In this document: positions 22,611 through 33,010 of the stretch, piece after piece
How positions within the stretch are numbered: the stretch's first letter is position 1
How the letters are laid out: the number at the start of each line of letters is the position of its first letter
From: Russula earlei
Taxonomy: Eukaryota; Basidiomycota; Agaricomycetes; Russulales; Russulaceae
Direction: 5' to 3'
NCBI GenBank assembly: GCA_025769875.1
Contig: JAGFNK010000332.1
Span: 1 to 58,587, forward strand
DNA: 58,587 bases
The notes under the pieces: generated by a model
What the model saw: the letters and a program-made list of their open reading frames with translations, nothing else
Told to the model about the DNA's origin: nothing
The model's database searches: none
Program-made: the position numbers and the translations under genes

Positions 22611-23591
22611 AGAGGGGGCTAGAAGGAGCACCTAGGCTTTTGACAACGGCCCCGTCGCTCATGTTTTTTATATATACGTTGAAGATCAGGAAAATCGGAA
22701 TAGCAATCTAACGTGAAAACCGCGGATGAGTTGTTGCGACACTTCGATTGTGAGACTAAGGGGATACTGTTAACAGGAGAGAGATAGGTGACTAAATTTG
22801 GGAGCGAAGGGTCTGTCATGAGATCGCACAAGGTTCTCCATGAAAGAATTAGTGGGTTCCCGAGATAAAAATATCTACAGCTCAGCCAGCCCGGTTCCAG
22901 TGAGAGCCGTATCATGAGGTCAAGGAGTGAAGGTTCGAGTCGACGAAACGAACGGTAGCCGGTAACAACGTGGCCATGTTCGCACGGTTGCTCGCAGCAA
23001 AGCCAACACAGCCAGCCAGCGCAGAACATCTCCACAAACCCGAATGCTTTTTGCTTCAGCAAGAAAACACAACTCGTCATCGTCTTCTATGACATGCAAA
23101 TGACGCTCTCACTTCAACATGATGTCCGTCTCCACTCGACACCGTCTCACTCGGCTTCCTCGCTCGAGCCCCCTTCCACCCCGGGTTCCGCAACCGGCTC
23201 AATCCAACCCAAGTCTGAACGTCGTGCGTCACTCGCCGTGCTAGACTCTGCCAAATTCAGACTATCACACGACGTGCGTGCGCCCGTTCCCTCCTTGCTG
23301 TCCCCTTCTATCCCCTTTCGTAACTTACACGTGTTGAACGCACGCTTTTTTTTTCCAGTTTGCACGCCTCGTTCGGTCATCGAGCTCTGTTTCCTCAAAG
23401 TCAACTCACACAGGAAGGACAGCCGTGGGTTCATCTGTCGTTCTTGAAACGTGTCCTTCGATGGAGTCCGCTGATTCAACGTCTGCCTGCCCCCACAGAG
23501 CACACACGGCTCGCGCGCGTTAGCCTCGGACTATGAGAACGAGCCTCACACAGGTCTATCCCATCACCGCGTCGACCTCGACCACCACGAC
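22611..23591. other. Divergent promoter region
   Basis: It lies between the minus-strand transporter and the plus-strand Ser/Arg-rich gene. Open frames at 22619-23080 and 23094-23503 show no domain. Part of 23440-23591 may be coding: an acceptor (CCCCACAG, about 23500) followed by an open frame leads without interruption into the next gene's start. Confidence 0.35.
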
Positions 23592-25915
23592 ATGCCTACC
23601 CTCTTCGCAGACCCGCCTCCGGAGTCTCTCTCCCGTCGTGCCAAAGTGAGTTCACTTGGCTTCCTTTCCACAGCCCCCACCTAACTGATTCTCTCTTAAT
23701 TACTGCAAGTTTTATGGCTTCCTCTCACGGTCCTCGTCGCGTTCGCGATCCCGCTCCAAGGGCGACACTCGTCCATCCGACTCTGGTTCGAACGAGAGCC
23801 CCGACTTGATGAACGCTACCACTACTACCACTGCCTCTACCTCTGGTACATCCGACTCTCATTTGGCTGCCATTCCCGCGTCACGCCACCGCTCTCCTAC
23901 CCGCCCGCTGTCGGACAATACAACAACGACTGGCGAAACTGTCACGCCAAAGAATCTGCACTCACGTGCATCCCGTGCCAGCAGAGTACCTCACCATGCG
24001 CAGTCGTTATCACCACATCTGATCAATGACTCTGGTATCGGTGTTAATGATCCGTTGATCACTTACGATCCCCGCATGCCACCGCCTTTAGTTGCTGCTT
24101 CCGCCTCAGCGCGGTCAACCTCGGCCAAAGATAAGCGCCGTTCCAAGCAACTCTTTGGCCTCCCCGTAGCGCCCTGGTCCCGCCCTACAACACCGAAGGA
24201 TGAAGATACCTCTGTTCCTCCGCACGCCCCTCCTGGCCGACCATCCAAAGTATCAAAGATCGAAAATTGGTTCAAAATCGGTGCGTCGACCTGCCGTTAC
24301 CCGAGGTTTATACGGCTCGGGCTGACACCGGAGTTTTTTTTTTTTCAAAGGTCTAGCATCCTCAGCAACGCCATCGCCTCGGCCCATTATCGCCGCTCCC
24401 CAACCGCGCCGACCTATGGCCCCTCCAATCCCTGCGGATCGCGTTAATGTTGGCATGCGTCCACATTCTACCCCGCCCCGCATCCACGCCTCACGCGAAG
24501 TAGAATCTTCCGATTCTGAGCGCGATGGCCGGTGTTCGCCACTATTTGGTCTGTTTTCCAGCTGCCAGAGTAAGAGGCAAGCAACGCGAGCGCACCCACG
24601 ACCATCAACAGGTCAATTCAGGAAAGCCCTTCGTGGGTGCACCAATTATCAGGACTCGGACAGCGTCACGCGAGGGTCCCAATGCGTCAAAGGATATTAA
24701 TGGGGCACTGCTGCCCAGCTCCGAGTTTGAGCATGGTGGGAGTGTCACTGTAAGACGTAGTATGAGCCATCGTGGGCACCGACTCGTCCAACCGTCACAC
24801 GCCGATGCCAACGGGCAGCCCCACTCGCACGCGTACCGCAGCCGCGGGCACGCACACATAAATTCACCCGGGCAAGATGCGCGCTCCCACAGGCGCACTC
24901 ATACGCGCTCGCGCAGCCATGCCCATCCCGTGCGCTCACACACCCATCCACAACCAAGTAATGATCATGGAGCTGGGTCTCCGCACGCGGCACTTCAGTC
25001 TCCACTCCTGCAATCCGTGACTGGCGTCTCGGCTGCATCACAGTCGACCACCGGCACCGCTGCCACAAACACCACGACAGGCGCACCAGTCACGAGTGGC
25101 TCAGGGAGCTGGGGCCGCACAGCGCGCACGGCAGACTGGGTGCGTGGCGCGGGTGTACATCCACCGTTTGCATTCGAGAGCGCTGCGAGCAGTACAGCCA
25201 GCGCCAGTGGCGAGCGGCGCGGCGGAGGCAGCGGAGGGGGAAGCAGGAAGTGATATCCGCGAACGCGAGCGTGACCGGGATCGTGAACGTTCCCGGAGAC
25301 ACGTCGTGCAGGAACAGATACCAACGCCACCCGTTAGGATTGCAGGGTCGGGCGCGGGCCGATGGGAGCAGCGCGAGGTTGAGCTGGGGCTCGGGCTCAC
25401 ATGGGCGCCGACGACTATCCGCGTGCGTGAATGGACCCCCGGTGTCAATGGCGCGGGTGCAGGTACTGGGGATACAAATGGCAGCAAGGATGGCGACGCC
25501 CGGGCGCGGGCCCAGAGCCGTGAACGCGAGATGGAGAAGCGTGTAATGGAGCGCGAGGGCGAGCGGCGTACGCGTGAACGACTTGCCGAATACGAGCTCG
25601 GATACGGGCGCTCGCGCTCGCGTAAGGACCGAGAGGTTACGGGGCGGTTCCGCGATGTGCTCGGTGCAGAGGGGTTCGAAGCGTTCAAGAAATGTCAGCG
25701 ACTCCTTTCTCTGACTGCAACTCTCACTTATTATTTGCTTCTGCACAGACGTGCGCAGGTTCGATGCAGATCTCATTCCATTGGAAGGGCCGTCAGGGTT
25801 GCTTGGGCGCGTGGAGTGCCTGCTGGACAAGGCCCCCGGGCGTCATATTGGCGTCTGCGAGAAGCGTGAACTACTGGACGACCTTGTGAGGATTGTCCGT
25901 GAAAACGAGTGGTAG
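23592..25915 (+). CDS. Ser/Arg-rich low-complexity protein with a conserved C-terminal segment, unknown function
   Basis: ATG 23592 gives MPTLFADPPPESLSRRAK. After an intron comes FLSRSSSRSRSRSK, then long Ser/Thr/Pro tracts, LFGLPVAPWSRPTTPKDED and SKIENWFKIG. A His/Arg/Ser tract full of SH, RSHTH and similar repeats follows, then a charged coiled stretch (RERERDRDRERSRR; REREMEKRVMEREGERR). The end is the only part that looks globular: FRDVLGAEGFEAFKKY, VRRFDADLIPLEGPSGLLG, RVECLLDKAPG and ELLDDLVRIVRENEW. Introns at about 24282, 25151 and 25695 fit GT-AG rules and the frame. The join near 24540-24640 is unclear and may hide a small exon or a frame error. ATG may lie upstream, since the frame stays open to an acceptor near 23500. 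I do not recognise the family. Confidence 0.6.
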
Positions 25916-26507
25916 CCTCCCTTCAACAGATCTTGTTCCCGTCCTCAAACCCCTTCATCGTTATATTGCGACCCGTCCCGGCTGTCGCCCAGTCATATCA
26001 TCCATGACGCCAGTCACAATTCCAGCTTTATAGATCCCCTAATCATTCATAGAAACCCTCAGCGCATTATGCACATCATTTCATTTCATAGCATCTCATC
26101 GTTCCTTACTTATTTCTATTTTTCACTTACTCCGCACCACCATTTTTGTATCTTATTCAGCGCGAAACTTCAGCCCTTCTCGACGCCCTTCATTCTTTAT
26201 GCCTATCACCCCTCGTTGACCGGGGACTCATGCCTACGAATCCCCCCATGTCGTAATAGACAGATGATCGTTTTTATTCCAAGCATTCATGTCCTTGCCT
26301 CTTTTTTTGTTGGATTACGAGTCAGTATGAGGATAGGGATACCGTTTGTTCCCCGCGTTGAGAACGTCATGCGATGCGAAGCATCGTGTCAATACATTGA
26401 TTAGATAAACCGGTCAGGTTCCATGTGCAACTCTATCTCTACATCCTCTGCCTGCGAGAAAAGGAATGAAGCGAGATATCTATATTACAAGCAAGTAGGC
26501 GCAGAAC
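25916..26507. other. Convergent 3' flanks
   Basis: The plus-strand Ser/Arg-rich gene and the minus-strand did2 gene end toward each other here. The stretch is T-rich and I see no gene in it. Confidence 0.4.
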
Positions 26508-27403
26508 CTAAGTCGCTGGCCGCAGAGCGCGCAGGCGGTCTGCCAGGTGGCTGTCCTCCTCCCCGATCGCGGGCGCACGCTCGGGCGGGGCGAGGTCGGG
26601 CACCTCCTTGGCCGCGAGGTCGTGCTGCAGCTCGATGTTCGCCTCCTCCGCCATTTGCCGCATTAACGAGTCCACCTGGTCCTGCGGCGTCGACACGGCC
26701 GTCGTCGAGCCCATCGCGTCCTCCATGTAGGACGTCTGCACGTCCAGGTCTGAGAACTGCGCCTCGAACTTGTCCATCACGAGCGAGATCTGGCGCGCGG
26801 GGGGGGGGGGAGATTGGGGAGGTCAGCGGGGGCGGGGGCGCGGAGGCGAGGGGGAAGGTCGCACACGCTCGAGGTTCATCGTCTCCATCGCTTTGTCCAT
26901 GCCCTTCACCACGCTTGTCATGTTCCCCGTCACCTGCCGCATCGTCACGGCCGTCTCGACGCGGCTCGCGACGGCGTCGATGCGACTCGCGAGGCGGAGC
27001 AGGTTTAGCGACTCGCTCTTCTTGCGGATGGCGTTGGCCGCGTATATTCCGCGCGCCGTCAATATTGCCCTGCTGCAGCGCCTAGTGTGCAGTGTGATGA
27101 GCGACGGACGGGTTTCTCCGAGTCGATACGTGTGGGAGGGGGGAGTCGGGGAGTCGGGGTAGCAAAGCGGAGGACAGGAGGCCGCGCACCTTCTTTAGCC
27201 GTGCCTTCTCTGCGTTCTCATCTTTCTGAGCCTTCTTTGCCTGGCGACTTAGCGACTTGGCTGTGAACTGCGGGGGCGCATGTCAGCTTTCTCGTCGGAA
27301 ACTACAGCAGCGTGGCCACCTTGAGTTGAAATAGCGTCTCTGAAGAGGGATTAGTTATCAGAACTCGGATACACCACAGTAGCTCACTTTCGAGATTGCT
27401 CAT
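26508..27403 (-). CDS. did2: ESCRT-III subunit Did2/Vps46/CHMP1, frameshifted as read
   Basis: Start ATG 27403 (MSNLE), joined to [23 protein letters not shown] and KARLKK. Then [85 protein letters not shown] and [20 protein letters not shown] follow. The end [15 protein letters not shown] is the MIM1 helix that binds Vps4 MIT domains. CHMP1/Did2 regulates Vps4 and Ist1 at endosomes and during cytokinesis. Length and order fit the family (about 200 residues). Between DGAR and IYAANA (27045-27056) one base too many breaks the frame, and no intron fits. The gene is otherwise perfect, so an error in the sequence or a recent null allele are the two explanations. Confidence 0.88.
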
Positions 27404-28186
27404 GGTGAAATTGTGCGGATGAAAGCTAATGAGTGACAACAAATGAGGCGGTACACCTTTGGTGCAGTCATGTGATGATTGCAGAGTCACAAACCACATC
27501 TATTTTAAAATTTCTGTTACACGATGATGTACGATGTACGACACAACCAACTTGTAGTCGTCCCTTCCCCCGAACCAATGGCTTCAATGAAATCCTCATG
27601 CACTCCTCCAGGCAATACTGGCATCGCCGTATCCTCCTGCACTGGCCTGCGCACTCTTGGCGATCGCCGCAGCAGTCGTCTGGATTCTGATTGATGTGCG
27701 CCTTGCTCATCCAATGTGACGAGCACGCATGGGAATCCTCGCTCGAGACTATTCCACCAGCCGTGCGGCGCGAGGCCGAGCTCGAGGTGAATGATGCAGC
27801 GCGGGCGTGATGCCCGACCGGACAGCGTGCGCCGACATCCGGTGCGTGGACACGGGAAGCAAGCACGTCCCACGCGCTGGTGCGTCAATACGACGGCGCG
27901 TCCATGGCCGAATTCTACCCAGGCCGAGGTATGAGCAGCGTTCCACACACAACGACTATGGGGAAATCGAACGTGGACCGACCGTGCGCCTCGACCGTGC
28001 GCTGGCGGGCAGTAGACGCCTCGTGGGCGGCGACGGGTGCGAATCAATGAGCTGGGAAGCGGGTTGCAGCGCGGGGTTACCCGCCCGCCGAGTCACCTGC
28101 GATGACGATGTTTTGACTGGGACATGCCTTGGTCCAGCTGGTGTGGGATGGCAGCAATTGTCTGGTGCAGCTGGTTGGGGAGGCCT
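27404..28186. other. Stretch upstream of did2, no confident gene
   Basis: This is the last CpG-rich DNA before the transposon block. Frames of 130-176 codons are open on both strands at 27468-28217, but none shows a domain or consistent exon structure. A gene truncated by the neighbouring fold-back element is possible but not demonstrable. Confidence 0.3.
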
Positions 28187-28515
28187 CACTGGTTGGGAAA
28201 TCAACTTATGTGAATGACAAAACTGTAACATTTTGAAAAACAAAATGTATTATTTTGAAAATTTGTAGCAGTCAATTTGTGAAAATTCATTTTGTATTTT
28301 GTTACAATAAATTCCTGTTACAAAATGATGAAATAAGTAAATAGTATGACAAGATTTTAGAATGTTACAAAAATTGTAAATTATTCTAAATTGTGAAAAA
28401 AATGAAACTGCAAAATTTGGGTTTATGTGCTGGGTGAAAAATACCCTTTTGTGACTGACAAAAGTGTAACATTTTTAATGACAAAAGTCAATGTTATTTT
28501 CAGGGGAAAAATCTT

Positions 28516-29064
28516 AGGCCCCTTTTACCAACTGAGGAATTCTTGAATCTTGAACTTGAACTTGGATTTTTTCAGGATTTTCTGGGAGTGACAGGAGTGA
28601 CAGGAGTGATGTAAGTGATATGATGTATATAATAAATTAATATGCATTATTTTATGTTGTCATTTGCATATTTGCATATATGGGGTTACACATGATGTGT
28701 CAGCATCAAACTTGTCCAACTTGAGCTCAATATCTGGGTGCTTGCAGCCCCATTTTCACCAGAGCTGCACATACAAAATGTGCACAAAGATGTGCACCCA
28801 CACATTGGTGACACATATTCTGCCTTAATGACATGCTTGCAATACCCCACTTAGAAGGAGTGGAAGGAAGGGTTAGAAAAAATATTTTACATATCACATG
28901 TAAACCCAGCAAATCACACCAAAAAATAACTGATATTTGAAATAGACTCATATTAGTTTATTATGTCACTTACATCACACCTGTCACACCTGTCACTCCC
29001 AGAAAATCCCAAAATCCAAGTTCAAGTTCAAGATTCAAGAATTCTTGGTTGGTAAAAGGGGCCT
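28516..29064. mobile_element. MITE (AGGCCCC termini) nested in the fold-back element
   Basis: The left terminus AGGCCCCTTTTACCAA and the following Leu-codon-like CTTGAACTTGAACTTGG tract are mirrored at 28982-29064, giving inverted repeats of about 80 bases ending GGGGCCT. Flanks read TT and AA, so a TA-type target is possible but not proved. The centre is AT-rich without coding. A second, truncated member ends at 47233. Confidence 0.8.
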
Positions 29065-29128
29065 AAAATTCTTGTGACAAAATGATGAAACAAAATTATG
29101 AAAATTGTTGCCAGGGGAGGTTTGTAAG

Positions 29129-29730
29129 TGTTATGGCATCATAGCCATTAGAGCATTAGCTTGACTCAGTGGGGCCAAGTCCCAGTCACTTGGTTCAAAG
29201 GTTCAATGGGGGCTGGCTTCAAGAGACTGGTTCAAAAAGGTTTTAGCATCTCAAGATTAAGTCAGGAGATGACCTAATCTGCAGACAGAGTTGGTCTTCT
29301 GGTTACTTCACAGAAGAGGGGGACAAGGAGAGAGAGGCAGAGGAGGAAGAGGAACACAAGGGTTCCTTGTGATGTGCTTAAGTCAAGCAGAGTGTAAGCC
29401 AGCACAACAAGTTGTGATTTGAGAGAGGATACAGGGTAAGGGATGTGACAAAAAATGGGACAAAGCTAAGCTTGGGACATTCCCCAGCTTTTACAGGGGC
29501 TTAAATACTGTATCTAGCAAGGCTGTACAGTACCATATGTGGAACAATAGATATCAATGAACCAATAGCAAAGAAGGCTCAAACAATAGGTGAAACACAA
29601 TGGATGAAACAATAAGGGGCCATCAACATCAAGGGATGAAACGGTAACCCAGGGAAACAAGGGTGACAGTAGAGAACAATAGGAAAACAAGAGGATTGGG
29701 AATGGACCGAAAGGAGGGTAGATCATAACA
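29129..29730 (-). mobile_element. Solo LTR, family alpha, copy A
   Basis: Length 602 bases with TGTTA…TAACA ends and an exact 5-bp target duplication GTAAG at 29124-29128 and 29731-29735. No internal sequence is present, so it arose by LTR-LTR recombination. It lies inside the fold-back element. It is almost CpG-free, so old or heavily methylated. Confidence 0.92.
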
Positions 29731-30349
29731 GTAAGCTTGCAGGCAAACCATTCCAATGGTATGGAGAAGGAGTTTGTTATACTGTTACTCCATCATTTTG
29801 TAACAAAATTTTATATAACAAAATATAAACTAAATTTTAAGATGTTCCCTCTGGAAAATTGTAACATAACATTGACTGTTGTTATTCAAAATTTTGTCAG
29901 TCACAAAAGGGTATTTTCTACCCAGCATAAACCCAAATTTTGCAGTTTCAATTTTTTCACAATTTTGTTTCACACAAAATCTTAAAATAATTTACAAATT
30001 TTGCAACACAATGTATGTTCTAAAATCTTGTCAATACTATTTACTAATTTCATCATTTTGTAACAGGAATCTTTTGTAACAAAATCTAAAATGAAATTCT
30101 ACAAATTGTTTCCTACAAATTTGTATCAAAATAATAAATTTTGTTATTCAAAATGTTACAGTTTTGTCATTCACATAAGTTGATTTCCCAACCAGTGCAT
30201 GCAGCTCCATGGGCCAATCTTGTGCCCTTGGGAAGTTCATCTGTGAGCACCTCTGAACCATTCTGGTGCATTGAGGTTGTTTGCACAATTGTTGTTCTGT
30301 ACTGGGAATAGAACTCCCAGGAATTCTATTCCTGTGTTTATACTTCACA

Positions 30350-30650
30350 GGGCCTTAAGTGGGTTTGATGGTCATGTTTGTAAGACATGTCCTACTAATG
30401 CAGATATGCTCAAGTCAAGCAAGCAGTACTCATGGAGGGGAAGGAGTGTTAAGTCCTTCAAGAGTATGTCAAGAGATGAGAGGGGCTCTGCAGATCAACT
30501 GTTTGAGATTGGCAAACTAAGTTGAGCTTATGGCCCAGCTACTTTAAACTGGGGGCCTTATATAGCCCTCATAGATCCTTTCTTGCTACTGAAGCACTAA
30601 TTGGTACTGTAGGTACCAAGGACTGGTGTTGGAAGCAATAAGTGCTTCCT
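30350..30650 (-). mobile_element. Truncated LTR related to the chromovirus LTR at 53107
   Basis: Blocks such as CTAATGCAGATATGCTCAAG and GGAGGGGAAGGAGTGTTA, plus TTATATAGCCCT, are shared in order with 53150-53480. Both outer ends are missing. Confidence 0.65.
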
Positions 30651-30651
30651 G

Positions 30652-30790
30652 TCAAGACATGTACTGCTGACCACTATTCTTAGGTTCAGGAGCAGATGAT
30701 GCTAAGATTTGAACAAGTTGGGAGAGGTTGACAGTGATGTTGCCCAAGTGGATGAGCCAAATTGTAAATTTCCCTTCCCTTGTTCTTCCT
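30652..30790 (-). mobile_element. Diverged fragment of a family-beta LTR end
   Basis: It begins TGTCAAGACATGTACTGCTG, the mirrored 3' end of family beta (compare 33255), and fades into the old gypsy RT region. It may be a deleted 3' LTR of that gypsy element. Confidence 0.5.
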
Positions 30791-31390
30791 TCTCTTTGGG
30801 TTGATAATGGGTATACTCTACAATTGATCATGGTGGGGGCATCTGGTTTAAGGTCAATGGCATGGTCCCACTTCCTAGGTCTAGGAAATCTTTCTGATTC
30901 TTGTTCCATGAAGACTTGACCATATGTGGGATACTGAGAGGGGACCATTTGTTGCCAGGTCAGTTGATTTGTTTCCATTTGTGATTCTACCAATTGCTGA
31001 GCAATTGTTGTTTTTCACTGTTGGGTTTGTATCCAGAGTTTGTTGCCTTCCTCCCAGTCAGCAAGACTTTTCACCCAGTCTGGTACTTCCTGTTCTCCAG
31101 ATAGGACTATTCTTCCCATCAGTGTTCCCTTGGACCAATTTATCCTAGGATTTGTGGATTCAAGAAAGGGGTAGCCTAAGATCAATTTATCTTGTCCAAT
31201 ATCTGCTACAAGGAATTGGTGTTTGTGTTTCTGTCCCAGCAGTTTTAGTTCTAGGTCTATGGTTTGGGTAATCTTTCCCAGATGGTTAGGGGTGTTATCA
31301 ACATTTTTGATGGTTCTGGTTGTCAATAGTTTTTGAGATTTTAATTGGAGTTCTTTAATCAATTTTGGGGAGACAAAGCATTCAGTTGCT
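30770..31390 (-). pseudogene. Old Ty3/gypsy element, protease and start of RT
   Basis: Minus strand: ATECFVSPKLIKELQ, then VADIGQDKLILGYPFLES, the retropepsin flap-to-C-terminal pattern. WDHAIDLKPDAP and NCRVYPLS, the run-up to reverse transcriptase, follow. At least one stop separates these parts. The protease active site (DSG) is on the other side of an insertion: ALIDSG ends at about 35194 and resumes ATECF here. RT itself is deleted. Confidence 0.8.
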
Positions 31391-31993
31391 CCACTTGTTA
31401 TGAACCAAAGCCAAGTCCTGGTCACATATTGTCCAATTTCACTCAAGAGAGACCCCTCTCACTTTGCATCACCAATCCACTTCTATTTGCATGGGTTACT
31501 CTTCCTGTGGTACAAGATATTGCTGTCACAAAGGCACTATGACATGACTAGACACCCATTTCCTAATCAGGTAATCATCACATGGCAGCCACATGGCCAC
31601 TCAGCCACCAAGGACCCAAAACAGTGGCATGAACTCCTACAACTTGTTGCATAACTCATATAATGTCATTTAGCTCCAATGACATCATGGCTGACTGAGC
31701 AACTCCACACTGACATCATCTGCTCACCAAGTGCTCCACAGTGACATCATTACGCTGTTATTACTCCACAATGATCAGTAATACACTCAGTCAGCCTTCA
31801 ACCTGACACAAACAAGTTTATGCCTTTACAACCCTATTGGATGGTACCAAAGAGTCTAGAATAGTTCCTGTTCTTTGTAATCAACCATGTACACAGTATA
31901 TAAGCCCCAATGTAGCATGGCAGTTGTCAGACTGTCCATTTGTGATACTCTCCTTCCAAAGTACTCCTTAGCAACCACTTTGTTTAAAGTCCC

Positions 31994-32954
31994 TGTCATG
32001 AACCATTCTCCAGAGAGGGCCCTTGAAGGACCCTTCCTTATAGGAGGAAACCCAGCCTCTATGGTGTCACCCTGTTCACACGAGCAAAAGGGGTGAGTAG
32101 AGGTGTCCACAATATCGCGCGCGCATTGTTGCGCGAGCGATTCTCGGCACAATTGACATACAGCAAGCCCCACTTAAAGGCAACCCTTCTAGCAACTAAA
32201 GACAGTATAAGGGCCTTCCTAAGGACCCTTTGGAACGACCCTAGAAACTCTACAATAGGTACTAACCTAGTATCAAAGGCCCTACAACGCGTTATTAGAC
32301 CAACTCTAATAACTATAGAACGAACTATAAGGCAACACTAAGGACCTTAATAGAACTATTAGAGTCGACTCTAAGGACCCTAATAGAACTATATAAGGGC
32401 CTTATAAGATAACACTATTCCCTAGCCAAACTACAAGTCCTCAAATGACCGGCCCTAAACTAACTAACAGGAAATGGATCAGGTGCTTGCACATGCACTA
32501 AAGCAGTAAACATGTGGACAATGGAAGCTCTTACTCATCAAGAGGAGCTCCTTACTCAGCAGCTTACTGAGCATGACTGAGCATGCTCAGTAAGTGTCCT
32601 CCGACTTCTTACTCATCACTCTATTATGCTTGATAACAAGGTTATGACTTGTCCCCTATTTAGCAGTTCTCTTGTAGTATATAAGTGCTCAATAAAGTAG
32701 CGGACAGTCCTCAGACTGTCCATTTGTTTATGGCACTCTCCATCCCTGGGATACTCCTTTAAGGACCATCCCCTTGTGACTATCCTGGCCTCCTCCCTGC
32801 GTGACTGTTCTACTCTCACAGTAACAATACCTCTCTGGTATTTGTTACTACTCTGGACTCTACTCCTTGCCCACGCGGTCTTGGACGTCTATCGACTCGT
32901 CTTCGAGCTTATCCCTCACTCTTGAACTGGATAGTTCAACAGTGAGTCTTGACA
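31994..32954 (+). mobile_element. Solo LTR, family gamma, copy H
   Basis: Length 961 bases, ends TGTCATGAACC and GTCTTGACA, target duplication GTCCC at 31989-31993 and 32955-32959. It sits inside LTR J. It retains CpG clusters (32114-32145), so it is younger than its surroundings. Confidence 0.88.
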
Positions 32955-33010
32955 GTCCCCTCCTCATCTTCAAGGTACTCTACGATGACTGCCTTGTTTA
33001 AAGCCCCTCA

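Larger units (their letters stand above)
28187..30197. mobile_element. Fold-back DNA element with long terminal inverted repeats
   Basis: The left end CACTGGTTGGGAAATCAAC is mirrored at 30179-30197. The inverted match continues through TTATGTGAATGACAAAACTG and, with indels, for about 320 bases per arm, including the block around 28405-28480 matched at 29895-29965. No transposase frame is visible, so it is non-autonomous. Taking out a nested MITE and a solo LTR leaves about 850 bases. I see no clear target duplication at the outer ends. It forms the border between gene-rich and repeat-rich DNA. Confidence 0.8.

Noticed and set aside
25090..25830. Long minus-strand open frame of 246 codons
   Set aside because: It is antisense to the GC-rich, low-complexity Ser/Arg gene and shows no domain or splice logic of its own.
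27468..28217. Overlapping open frames of 130-176 codons upstream of did2
   Set aside because: Frames are open on both strands simply because the DNA is GC-rich. No domain, no consistent exons, and compositional evidence is equal on both strands.
28516..29064. Repeated CTTGAA units as a CRISPR-like or minisatellite array
   Set aside because: Only two or three short units occur, and they mirror at the other MITE arm, so they are part of the inverted repeat.
32105..32145. CGCGCGCGC cluster as a CpG island or regulatory site
   Set aside because: It lies inside solo LTR H and recurs in mutated form in the other gamma copies, so it is LTR sequence that has kept its CpG.
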